Shown piece after piece: positions 1-7,156 of a stretch of DNA of 64,000 bases. The DNA is from Leclercia sp. 29361. Its GTDB lineage: Bacteria; Pseudomonadota; Gammaproteobacteria; Enterobacterales; Enterobacteriaceae. A program made the position numbers and the translations under genes. The first letter of the stretch is position 1; every line of letters begins with the position of its first letter. The stretch covers positions 1,922,001-1,986,000 of the forward strand of contig NZ_CP049786.1 in NCBI RefSeq assembly GCF_011290365.1, read 5' to 3'. Below the pieces are notes generated by a model. The model did not search any database. It saw nothing but the letters and a program-made list of their open reading frames with translations, and was not told where the DNA came from.

Positions 1-2
1 GC

Positions 3-1571
3 CCAGACGGTAAAACATCCCTGCGCGAATATGCCGGGTATCACGGCGGTGGCGGCGGATTTGGCGGCCAGTTGCGCTCCTGGAATCCGCCCATCGAAAG
101 TGCTGATGCGGCGCTCCTGCCTAATTTATCACGTGGAAACGCCCGTGCTGACGATCTTGTACGAAATAACGGCTACGCAGCAAACGCCGTACAACTTCAC
201 CAGGATCACATCGTTGGGTCATTTTTCAGACTGAGTTACTGCCCGAGCTGGCGTTATCTCGGTATTAAAGAAGAGGAGTGCCGCGCGTTTGCCAGGGAGG
301 TGGAAGCCGCCTGGTATGAGTATGCTGAAGATGACTTTTGCGGGATTGATGCCGAGCGCAAGCGAACGTTTACGATGATGATCCGTGAGGGGGTCGCGAC
401 GCACGCATTCAACGGTGAGTTGTTCGTGCAGCCCACCTGGGACAGTGATTCAACGCGGCTTTTCCGCACGCAATTCAAGATGGTCAGTCCGAAGCGCGTC
501 AGCAATCCCAATAACATGGGGGACACCCGGAACTGCCGCGCCGGTGTCAGCATAAACGATGCTGGTGCGGCGCTGGGCTACTACGTAAGCGAGGATGGTT
601 ATCCGGGCTGGATGGCGCAGAAATGGACGTATATTCCCCGCGAACTCCATGGGGGCAGACCATCGTTTATCCATGTGTTCGAGCCGCTTGAAGACGGGCA
701 AACGCGCGGTGCCAACGTGTTTTACAGCGTGATGGAGCAGATGAAGATGCTCGACACCCTGCAAAATACGCAACTGCAGAGTGCGATCGTGAAAGCGATG
801 TATGCGGCCACCATTGAAAGCGAACTGGATACGCAGACGGCGATGGACTTTATTCTCGGCTCTGACAGTAAAGACCAGCAAAGCAAAATGACAGGCTGGC
901 TGGGTGAAATGGCATCGTATTACACCGCGGCGCCGGTTCGGCTCGGTGGTGCCAAAGTCCCGCACCTGATGCCTGGTGATTCACTGAATCTGCAGTCAGC
1001 ACAGGATACGGATAACGGTTATTCCACATTTGAGCAGTCACTGCTGCGCTATATCGCCGCCGGGCTGGGGGTGTCATACGAGCAGCTCTCGCGTAACTAT
1101 TCCCAGATGAGTTACTCCACCGCACGCGCCAGCGCCAATGAATCCTGGGCGTTCTTTATGGGTCGACGCAAGTTCGTAGCAGCCCGGCAGGCCTGTCAGA
1201 TGTTTGTCTGCTGGCTGGAAGAGGCGATTGCGCGCCGGGTTGTCACGCTCCCATCCAAAGCCAGGTTCAGCTTCCAGGAAGCGAGAACTTCATGGGGTAA
1301 CGCAAACTGGATCGGCTCGGGGCGCATGGCTATTGATGGCCTGAAGGAGGTGCAGGAGGCTGTAATGCTGATCGAGGCCGGCCTCAGCACCTATGAGAAG
1401 GAGTGCGCCAAACGCGGAGATGACTATCAGGAAATATTTTCTCAGCAGGTACGTGAAACTATGGAGCGCCGGAGCGCGGGTCTTAAACCCCCGGCCTGGG
1501 CGGCAGCCGCTTTTGAATCCGGGCTGAAAAAATCAAACGAGGAGGATAAAGATGACGCCAGAACTGCGTAA
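3..1571 (+). CDS. B: Phage portal protein, lambda gpB-like (5' end outside window)
   Basis: The portal forms the ring at one capsid vertex through which terminase packages DNA and to which the connector attaches. The frame is open from base 3, giving 522 visible residues. Lambda gpB has 533, so only about ten N-terminal residues should lie outside. The segments LRSWNPP, FEPLEDGQTRGANVFY and YIAAGLGVSYEQL match the lambda family from memory. The 3' end overlaps the protease gene by 20 bases, as in lambda, which suggests translational coupling. An internal start near base 72 would cut the conserved glycine-rich N-terminus and is rejected. The gene itself looks intact inside an otherwise defective prophage. 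Confidence 0.95.
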   Translation, partial: PDGKTSLREYAGYHGGGGGFGGQLRSWNPPIESADAALLPNLSRGNARADDLVRNNGYAANAVQLHQDHIVGSFFRLSYCPSWRYLGIKEEECRAFAREVEAAWYEYAEDDFCGIDAERKRTFTMMIREGVATHAFNGELFVQPTWDSDSTRLFRTQFKMVSPKRVSNPNNMGDTRNCRAGVSINDAGAALGYYVSEDGYPGWMAQKWTYIPRELHGGRPSFIHVFEPLEDGQTRGANVFYSVMEQMKMLDTLQNTQLQSAIVKAMYAATIESELDTQTAMDFILGSDSKDQQSKMTGWLGEMASYYTAAPVRLGGAKVPHLMPGDSLNLQSAQDTDNGYSTFEQSLLRYIAAGLGVSYEQLSRNYSQMSYSTARASANESWAFFMGRRKFVAARQACQMFVCWLEEAIARRVVTLPSKARFSFQEARTSWGNANWIGSGRMAIDGLKEVQEAVMLIEAGLSTYEKECAKRGDDYQEIFSQQVRETMERRSAGLKPPAWAAAAFESGLKKSNEEDKDDARTA

Positions 1572-2883
1572 TCTCCCGCATATTGCCAGCATGGCCTTTA
1601 ATGAGCCGCTGATGCTTGAACCCGCCTATGCGCGGGTTTTCTTTTGCGCGCTGGCAGGCCAGTTGGGGATCACTCGACTGACGGATACGGTGTCTGGCGC
1701 AACGCCTGGTGCTGAGCAGATTGCCGAACCGCTGGCGCTCTTTGGTGATGATGAGGAGATGGTGCCCCGGCCGTCGCGTAGTTACCAGATAACGAACGGT
1801 ATCGCGGTGCTGCCCGTTTCCGGCACGCTGGTCAGTAAAACCCGTTCGCTGCAGCCTTATTCCGGCATGACGGGATACAACGGGATCATTGCCCGCCTGC
1901 AGCTGGCCATGAGCGATCCCGGCGTCGACGGCATTCTCCTCGATATGGATACGCCTGGCGGGATGGTGTCCGGTGCATTCGACTGCGCCGACATTATTGC
2001 ACGGATGCGCGGTATCAAGCCCATCTGGGCGCTGGCAAACGATATGAACTGCAGCGCCGGGCAACTTATCGCCAGCGCCGCTTCCCGCCGTCTGGTCACC
2101 CAGACCGCGCGTACGGGCTCAATCGGCGTGATGATGGCGCACAGCAACTACGGCGCTGCCCTGAAAACGCAGGGCGTCGAGGTGACCCTGATTTACAGCG
2201 GCGATCACAAGGTTGATGGCAACCCTTACGAAAAACTACCGAAAGACGTTCGCGATGATTTTCAGACGCGGATCGACGCCACGCGCCGGATGTTTGCCGA
2301 AAAGGTTGCCGCTTATACAGGCATGTCCGTGCAGTCCGTGCTGGATACCGAAGCGGCTGTATTTTCCGGTCAGGAATCGGTGGATGCCGGTCTGGCTGAA
2401 GAGCTGGTCAATAACACTGACGCGCTGAACGTGATGCGCGAGTCACTTAACAAACGAAAAACAATCTCCCCTGGAGGAAATATGGAAAAAGTAACCACCG
2501 CATCAGCCGCAGCTGCGGATGCTATTCAAGCAACCGCGTCAGCAGAACAGACAAATACTGTCGAATCCGCTGCTGCAGTTGTTGCTTCCCCGGCAGAGGT
2601 CAGTGCCCAGGTCGCCGCAGCGGTGAGTGCCGAAAATGGCCGAATCATGGGGATCCTGAACTGCGAAGAGGCGAAAGGACGTGAGTCACAGGCGCGTGCA
2701 CTGGCCGAAACGCCGGGTATGACGGTCGAAAGCGCACAGCGCATTCTGGCCGCGGCACCGCAAAGTGCCCAGGCGCGTTCCGATACGGCACTGGATCGCC
2801 TGATGGAAACAGCACCCGGTGCGCTATCGACAGGTAATGCATCTGCTGGAGCAGGTGACGATTTGTTAAACACCCCCGTTTAA
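1552..2883 (+). CDS. C: Prohead maturation protease, S49 family, lambda gpC-like
   Basis: Serine protease of the ClpP/SppA fold that processes the prohead during lambda-type capsid assembly. It has 443 residues against 439 in lambda gpC. The S49 domain covers roughly residues 75-290. The nucleophile is Ser168 in the motif NCSAGQL, and the downstream RTGSIGVMMAHSNYG stretch is typical of the family. The C-terminal ~130 residues are Ala- and Glu-rich and correspond to the scaffold, which is also made separately from an internal start. The gene begins inside the portal gene. No disruption is seen. Confidence 0.95.
   Translation: MTPELRNLPHIASMAFNEPLMLEPAYARVFFCALAGQLGITRLTDTVSGATPGAEQIAEPLALFGDDEEMVPRPSRSYQITNGIAVLPVSGTLVSKTRSLQPYSGMTGYNGIIARLQLAMSDPGVDGILLDMDTPGGMVSGAFDCADIIARMRGIKPIWALANDMNCSAGQLIASAASRRLVTQTARTGSIGVMMAHSNYGAALKTQGVEVTLIYSGDHKVDGNPYEKLPKDVRDDFQTRIDATRRMFAEKVAAYTGMSVQSVLDTEAAVFSGQESVDAGLAEELVNNTDALNVMRESLNKRKTISPGGNMEKVTTASAAAADAIQATASAEQTNTVESAAAVVASPAEVSAQVAAAVSAENGRIMGILNCEEAKGRESQARALAETPGMTVESAQRILAAAPQSAQARSDTALDRLMETAPGALSTGNASAGAGDDLLNTPV
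2482..2883 (+). CDS. Nu3: Nested capsid scaffold protein, Nu3-like
   Basis: Internal in-frame gene inside the protease gene. An ATG at 2482 sits six bases after the good ribosome binding site CTGGAGG (2471-2477). It yields 133 residues identical to the protease C-terminus. In lambda the same arrangement produces Nu3, the scaffold around which gpE assembles and which is removed before packaging. The sequence is Ala/Val/Glu-rich and predicted helical, with the conserved block RIMGILNCEEAKGRE. Separate expression is inferred from the binding site and the lambda precedent. Confidence 0.8.
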   Translation: MEKVTTASAAAADAIQATASAEQTNTVESAAAVVASPAEVSAQVAAAVSAENGRIMGILNCEEAKGRESQARALAETPGMTVESAQRILAAAPQSAQARSDTALDRLMETAPGALSTGNASAGAGDDLLNTPV

Positions 2884-2892
2884 GAGGCTCTT

Positions 2893-3212
2893 ATGGCAAC
2901 GACTGAAGTTTTTACCCATTTACAGCCGCTCGGCAACAGTGACCCGGCACATACTGCATATGCACCTGGCGAACTGACAGCCTCCACGCCGGCCATGACA
3001 CCACTCATACGGGCAAGTTAACGGTCTGGGACGGCGCTCACGCTGGCGCGGCATGCGGTATTCTTGCCGTAGCGGCAGACCAGAGCAGCGTGGAGCTGGC
3101 ATTTTATAAATCCGGCTCATTCCGCATTGAAGATGTTCTCTGGCCTTCAGCTGTGACAGATGAGCATATCAAGCATAATGCGTTTACCGGCACGGCCGTC
3201 AGCATCATCTAA
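2893..3212 (+). pseudogene. D: Head decoration protein, lambda gpD-like, frameshifted
   Basis: gpD trimers cap the expanded lambda capsid and stabilise it when full-length DNA is packaged. Translation from ATG 2893 gives a clear gpD N-terminus ([16 protein letters not shown], then AMTPL). It then runs into TAA at 3019-3021. From about 3009 the family sequence resumes in another frame ([33 protein letters not shown]) and ends at 3210-3212. Compared with lambda, about four residues are missing at the break, so a deletion of roughly 13 bases is the simplest explanation. The C-terminal part has no start of its own. A sequencing error cannot be excluded. Confidence 0.88.
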
Positions 3213-3242
3213 ACCCTTTATTAACACTCACATTCATCCATA

Positions 3243-3266
3243 AAAGCCGCCTGTGCGGCTTTTTTT
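3243..3266 (+). terminator. Hairpin terminator between D and E
   Basis: The stem AAAGCCGC / GCGGCTTT with loop CTGT is followed by a run of T ending at 3266. It lies just before the capsid gene. In a late operon it may attenuate, process or stabilise mRNA rather than end transcription. Confidence 0.6.
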
Positions 3267-3279
3267 ACGGGAAAAATCT

Positions 3280-4305
3280 ATGTCAATTTATACCACTGCC
3301 CAGTTGCTGGCGGTCAATGAGAAGAAATTTAAGTTCGATCCGCTTTTCCTTCGCATCTTCTTCCGCGAAAGCTATCCCTTCAGCACTGAGAAGGTGTACC
3401 TGTCGCAAATCCCGGGCCTGGTTAACATGGCGCTCTATGTCTCGCCTGTTATTTCCGGCAAGGTCATCCGCTCGCGCGGTGGCACAACCTCAGAATTTAC
3501 GCCTGGTTATGTTAAGCCCAAGCACGAAGTAAACCCGCAGATGACCCTGCGTCGTCTGCCGGATGAAGATCCACAGAACCTAGCTGATCCTGCTTATCGC
3601 CGCCGCCGCATCATTCTGCAGAACATGAAAGATGAAGAGCTGGCGATTGCGCAGGTAGAAGAAATGCAGGCCGTATCCGCCGTGCTCAGCGGTAAATATA
3701 CCATGACCGGGGAGGCATTCGAGCCGGTGGAGGTGGATATGCAGCGCAGCGCCAGAAACAACATTGTTCAGGCGGGTGCTGCGGCCTGGTCCGTCCGGGA
3801 CAAAGAAACCTATGATCCGACCGATGACATCGAGACGTATGCGGTGAATGCCAGTGGCGTGGTCAACATCATCGTGTTCGATCCAAAAGGCTGGTCACTG
3901 TTCCGCTCCTTTAAGGCCGTCAAAGACAAGCTGGATACCCGCCGCGGCTCTAACTCTGAGCTGGAAACCGCACTCAAGGATCTCGGTCAGGCGGTTTCCT
4001 ATAAGGGTATGTACGGCGATGTGGCAATCGTCGTGTACGCCGGTCAGTACGTTGAAGGGGGCGTGCAGAAGAATTACCTGCCGGATAACACCATGGTACT
4101 GGGTAACACACAGGCGCGCGGTCTGCGGACCTATGGCTGTATCCAGGATGTGGACGCGCAGCGCGAGGGCATTAACGCGTCCGCACGCTATCCGAAAAAC
4201 TGGGTGCAGTCCGGTGACCCGGCCCGTGAATTCACTATGATCCAGTCCGCGCCGCTGATGCTGCTGGCAGACTCGGACGAATTTGTATCCGTGAAACTCG
4301 CGTAA
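3280..4305 (+). CDS. E: Major capsid protein, lambda gpE-like
   Basis: Main shell protein of the icosahedral head (HK97 fold in this family). The length is 341 residues, equal to lambda gpE. The start at ATG 3280 (MSIYTTAQLLA) is fixed by that N-terminus; an upstream start at 3253 would begin inside the terminator hairpin. Conserved stretches include FKFDPLFLR, SQIPGLVNMALYVSP, HEVNPQMTLRRLPDEDPQNL and TYGCIQDVDAQREG. The ribosome binding site is weak (ACGGGAAAA), unusual for such an abundant protein. The frame is intact. Confidence 0.97.
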   Translation: MSIYTTAQLLAVNEKKFKFDPLFLRIFFRESYPFSTEKVYLSQIPGLVNMALYVSPVISGKVIRSRGGTTSEFTPGYVKPKHEVNPQMTLRRLPDEDPQNLADPAYRRRRIILQNMKDEELAIAQVEEMQAVSAVLSGKYTMTGEAFEPVEVDMQRSARNNIVQAGAAAWSVRDKETYDPTDDIETYAVNASGVVNIIVFDPKGWSLFRSFKAVKDKLDTRRGSNSELETALKDLGQAVSYKGMYGDVAIVVYAGQYVEGGVQKNYLPDNTMVLGNTQARGLRTYGCIQDVDAQREGINASARYPKNWVQSGDPAREFTMIQSAPLMLLADSDEFVSVKLA

Positions 4306-4316
4306 CTTCCACCTGG

Positions 4317-4338
4317 TGGCCCTTCGGGGCCAATTTTT
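4317..4338 (+). terminator. Hairpin with T-run after the capsid gene
   Basis: Stem TGGCCC / GGGCCA, loop TTCG, then TTTTT, between the capsid gene and the FI gene. The UUCG tetraloop makes it very stable in RNA. It may shield the capsid message. Confidence 0.6.
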
Positions 4339-4351
4339 CGGAGTAGTTTCC

Positions 4352-4768
4352 ATGACTGAAAAAGAAACACTTATCGCCCGGCTGAAAGAGCTGGGCAAAA
4401 TGCTGGGCCGTGACGTGAATACCAGCGGCACCATCCAGGAGCTGTCGATGCGTATTGCTGAGCTTGAAGAGGAGCTGGATGGAGATGCCGGTTCGGTTGA
4501 CGGTGAAAATGGAGAGGAGAATGCTTCCGGCAGCACCGGCAGCACCGGCAGCACCGACGTTGATATTGCTGACGCGGCGAAAGAAAAAACGAAAGCGACC
4601 ACAACCGATGACCGGGTAACAGTAGAAACGCTGGCAACCCTGCATATTGACGCGCTGCATGCCACGCGTAACGAACCGGTCTCCATCGTTGAGCCCGGTG
4701 TGATCATTCGCGTATCCAAACAGGATGCAGACGAGCTGATCGCAAAGGGGCTGGCTAGAGAAGTCTGA
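4352..4768 (+). CDS. FI: DNA packaging protein FI
   Basis: In lambda, gpFI helps terminase-DNA complexes find proheads. This protein has 138 residues against 132 in lambda. The N-terminal part (MTEKETLIARLKELGKMLGR, then TIQELSMRIAELEEEL) is a predicted helical bundle. The middle is an acidic linker with a GST tripeptide repeated three times (nine-base units near 4529-4556). The C-terminus keeps LHIDALHATRNEPV and the RVSKQDADELIAKGLAR end. The linker is the variable part of the family. The start at 4352 follows a GGAGTAG-like binding site. Confidence 0.88.
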   Translation: MTEKETLIARLKELGKMLGRDVNTSGTIQELSMRIAELEEELDGDAGSVDGENGEENASGSTGSTGSTDVDIADAAKEKTKATTTDDRVTVETLATLHIDALHATRNEPVSIVEPGVIIRVSKQDADELIAKGLAREV

Positions 4769-4778
4769 AGGGGACCGC

Positions 4779-5132
4779 ATGGCTGATTACGATAATCTCT
4801 TTGACGAGGCCATGTCGCGAGCGGATGGCGCTATACGCAGTGTGATGGGCGCAGATGCAAAGGTGATGTCAGGCGCTTTGTCAGGTGTCACCCTGATGGG
4901 CGTTTTCGATGATCTAGAGAATATTGGTTATGCCGGTGTGGGGATTCGGGTTGAAGGTACCAGTCCGACCCTGTTTGTGGAAACCGCCACTGTTCAGCAG
5001 CTGGAACGCATGGACACCCTGATGATTAACGGGCGAGCTTTCTGGGTTGAGCGAATTGGCCCTGACGATTGTGGATCCTGCCATATCTGGCTGGGTAACG
5101 GGAGCCCGCCCGCCGGTACCCGCCGTCGTTAA
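4779..5132 (+). CDS. FII: Head-tail joining protein FII
   Basis: gpFII binds the packaged head and creates the docking surface for the tail. It has 117 residues, exactly the lambda length. Diagnostic stretches are MADYDNLFDEAMSRADGAI, GVFDDLENIGYAGVG, FWVERIGPDDCGSCHIWLG and the basic end RRR. It starts ten bases after FI behind AAGGGGACC. The reading frame is intact. Confidence 0.93.
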   Translation: MADYDNLFDEAMSRADGAIRSVMGADAKVMSGALSGVTLMGVFDDLENIGYAGVGIRVEGTSPTLFVETATVQQLERMDTLMINGRAFWVERIGPDDCGSCHIWLGNGSPPAGTRRR

Positions 5133-5141
5133 GGAGGCTGC

Positions 5142-5696
5142 ATGTCCATTAAAGGCCTTGAGCAGGCGATAGAGAATCTCAACAGCATCAGCAAAACGGC
5201 TGTTCCGCGTGCGTCGGCACAGGCCGTTAACCGCGTGGCAAACCGGGCCGTCAGCCGCAGCGTGGCAGTCGTGTCGAAAGATACCCGCGTACCGCGAAAA
5301 CTGGTAAAGCAACGCGCCAGGCTGAGACGTGCGACGGTTAATAAACCCCGCGCGCTTATCCGTGTAAACCGTGGCAATTTACCGGCCATAAAACTCGGTA
5401 CCGCCAGCGTGCGCCTTTCCCGCAGAAAACGGGATAAGAAAGGGGCCAACAGCGTGCTGCGCATTGGACCGTTCCGTTTCCCGGGCGGATTCATTCAGCA
5501 GCTTAAAAATGGTCGCTGGCACGTCATGAGGCGAACAGCAAAGCCTCGTTATCCGATCGAAGTGGTCAGCATTCCTCTGGCAGCCCCTTTAACCACGGCA
5601 TTTAAAGCTGAGCTGCCGAAGCTCATGGACTCGGATATGCCCAAAGAGCTCCGGGCATCCCTTACAAACCAACTCAGGTTGATTCTGACAAAATGA
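5142..5696 (+). CDS. Z: Minor tail protein Z
   Basis: Completes the tail end that joins the head in lambda. It has 184 residues against 192 in lambda. The protein is very basic, with many Arg and Lys in the first 110 residues. It keeps the family stretches MSIKGLEQAIENLNSISKTA, RKLVKQRARLRRATV and FIQQLKNGRWHVM. A good site (AAGGAGG) precedes the ATG. The stop overlaps the next ATG (ATGA at 5693-5696), the normal Z-U junction. Confidence 0.9.
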   Translation: MSIKGLEQAIENLNSISKTAVPRASAQAVNRVANRAVSRSVAVVSKDTRVPRKLVKQRARLRRATVNKPRALIRVNRGNLPAIKLGTASVRLSRRKRDKKGANSVLRIGPFRFPGGFIQQLKNGRWHVMRRTAKPRYPIEVVSIPLAAPLTTAFKAELPKLMDSDMPKELRASLTNQLRLILTK

Positions 5697-5902
5697 AACA
5701 CAGTGATATCCGACAGTTGATTCTTGACGCGCTGGAAAGCGCGATTGGTACTGACGCCATTTATTTTGACGGTAGGCCAGCAGTGCTCGAAGAGGGAGAT
5801 TTCCCGGCCGTCGCCGTTTATCTCACCGACGCGGAGTACACCGGGGAAGAACTGGATGCCGATGCAGGATACATCGCAAAAATACGTTACCCAGATGGGT
5901 GA
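5693..5902 (+). pseudogene. U: Tail terminator protein U, truncated by a deletion
   Basis: gpU caps the tail tube and stops its growth. The first 57 or so residues match the family (MKHSDIRQLILDALE, YFDGRPAVLEEGDFPAVAVY, YTGEELDADA). After about base 5865 the similarity ends and a foreign frame is read for a few codons to a stop at 5900-5902. Lambda gpU has 131 residues, so over half is missing. The bases after the break belong to the tape-measure gene. Confidence 0.85.
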
Positions 5903-6689
5903 GAAAACCCGGGCGCTGGCGGAAAGCGCGGGGATGAGTAGTCGTGCTGCACAGCGGCGCAATGAAGAGGCTCAGTTACTACAGGGCTGGAAAAATGGCG
6001 GCGGGTCTGAAAAAGATCAGGGCTACCAGAAAGAGCTGCAGGCGCTACAGGGATATTATCAGGAACAGGATAAAATGCGCGGTGACTGGCTGTCTGGTGG
6101 GAAATCCGCCTGGGCTGATTACGCCGATTCTGCGGGTGACGCGTACGGCCAGATGAAAAATGTAGCCGCCAGCACCTTTGACGGAATGACGCAAAACCTT
6201 GCGGACATGCTTACCACCGGTAAAGCAAAGTGGAGTGACTTCACCCGCTCAACGCTTTCGATGCTGGCGCAGATCGCCCTTAAACAGGCGGGAGTGGGGA
6301 TCGTGGGCGCTGTCAGTTCGGCTATCGGATTTGCCGGGGGCGGCTATACCGGATCGGGCGGTAAATATGAACCTGCCGGGGTGGTTCATCGCGGGGAGTT
6401 CGTTTTTACCAAAGAGGCGACCAGCCGGATCGGGGTGGGAAATCTGTACAGTATGATGCGCGGTTACGCGTCCGGCGGACTGGTGGGTGGCGGCAATATG
6501 CCCGCTGCGGCCACGCGGGGGATCAGCGTTTATGCACCGGTCAGTGTCAGTCAGCAGGGGGGGGGCGAGTCCAGCCAGGCGGACACCATTGGAACGGCGC
6601 GGCAGCTTCAGGGCATTGTTCAGCAGACCATCACTGACCGGCTTAAAAAGGAGCTGGGGCCAGGTGGTGTACTTTACCCAAGGGGGTAG
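5862..6689 (+). pseudogene. H: Tape-measure protein H, C-terminal fragment
   Basis: Tape-measure proteins set tail length and are ejected into the periplasm during infection; lambda gpH has about 850 residues. Here only the last ~275 codons remain, from about QKYVTQMGEKTRALAES to the end. They include helical segments, a hydrophobic Gly/Ala stretch (ALKQAGVGIVGAVSSAIGFA) and FVFTKEATSRIGVGNLYSMM near the C-terminus. No proper start is visible; an ATG at 5862 could allow fortuitous initiation. The frame differs from that of U, so no fusion protein is made. Genes V, G and T should lie between U and H and are absent. Confidence 0.85.
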
Positions 6690-6691
6690 CG

Positions 6692-7030
6692 GTGACAGAC
6701 ACATTCAGCTGGGGCACCCGTAAAACTGCCCGGGGAACGGAAAGCGCCCGTACGCTTCAGTCCCAGTTTGGCGACGGGTATAAACAGATCGCCGGGATGG
6801 GGATCAATGACAAGTCCGAAGTCTGGGAACTTGACTGGACGGGCACACGAAGCGAGGCCGCAGTGCTGCGTGCGTTCCTTATGTCGCACATTACAAAATC
6901 GTTCTGGTGGACGAACCCCTGGGGGGAGAAGAAGCTCTATCGGATGAAGGCTGATTCCTTCAGTGTTTCGCTCCCCTCCGGAAAAAAAGCGACAGTAGCG
7001 TTCACGTTCGAGCAGTCCTTTGCTCCCTGA
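6692..7030 (+). CDS. M: Minor tail protein M
   Basis: Tail-tip assembly protein of the lambda gpM family, 112 residues against 109 in lambda. The family pattern is visible in the FGDGYKQIAGMGIN block, the WWTNPWGEKKLYRMK core and the C-terminal beta strand VAFTFEQSF. It starts at GTG 6692 behind AGGGGG (6681-6686), two bases after the H stop. It is the only complete gene between the two large deletions. Confidence 0.8.
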   Translation: MTDTFSWGTRKTARGTESARTLQSQFGDGYKQIAGMGINDKSEVWELDWTGTRSEAAVLRAFLMSHITKSFWWTNPWGEKKLYRMKADSFSVSLPSGKKATVAFTFEQSFAP

Positions 7031-7054
7031 TTATCTTCAAATCCAGAATGACTT

Positions 7055-7077
7055 ACCGCCTCCGGGCGGTTTTTTTA
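7055..7077 (+). terminator. Hairpin terminator after M
   Basis: Stem ACCGCC / GGCGGT with loop TCCG, followed by a T-run to about 7076. It separates M from the remnant of L. Confidence 0.65.
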
Positions 7078-7087
7078 TGGGGTGAAT

Positions 7088-7156
7088 ATGAGTTTCACGC
7101 AGGATATTCAGCAGCTGGAACCCGGCCTGGGTATTTTACGATCTGGTGCTGGATGA
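7088..7156 (+). pseudogene. L: Minor tail protein L, N-terminal remnant
   Basis: The ATG at 7088 opens with MSFTQDIQQLEPG, the N-terminus of L-type tail proteins in lambdoid phages. It reads out of frame after residue 13 and stops at 7154-7156. Lambda gpL has over 200 residues. From about 7122 the same bases are the body of gene J in another frame, so a deletion joins L to J. The short sequence AACCCGG at the joint could be the microhomology used. Confidence 0.75.

Noticed and set aside
5724..6689. 321-residue open frame spanning U and H
   Set aside because: The first ~45 codons read the U gene in the wrong frame; only the rest is H. No genuine fusion protein.
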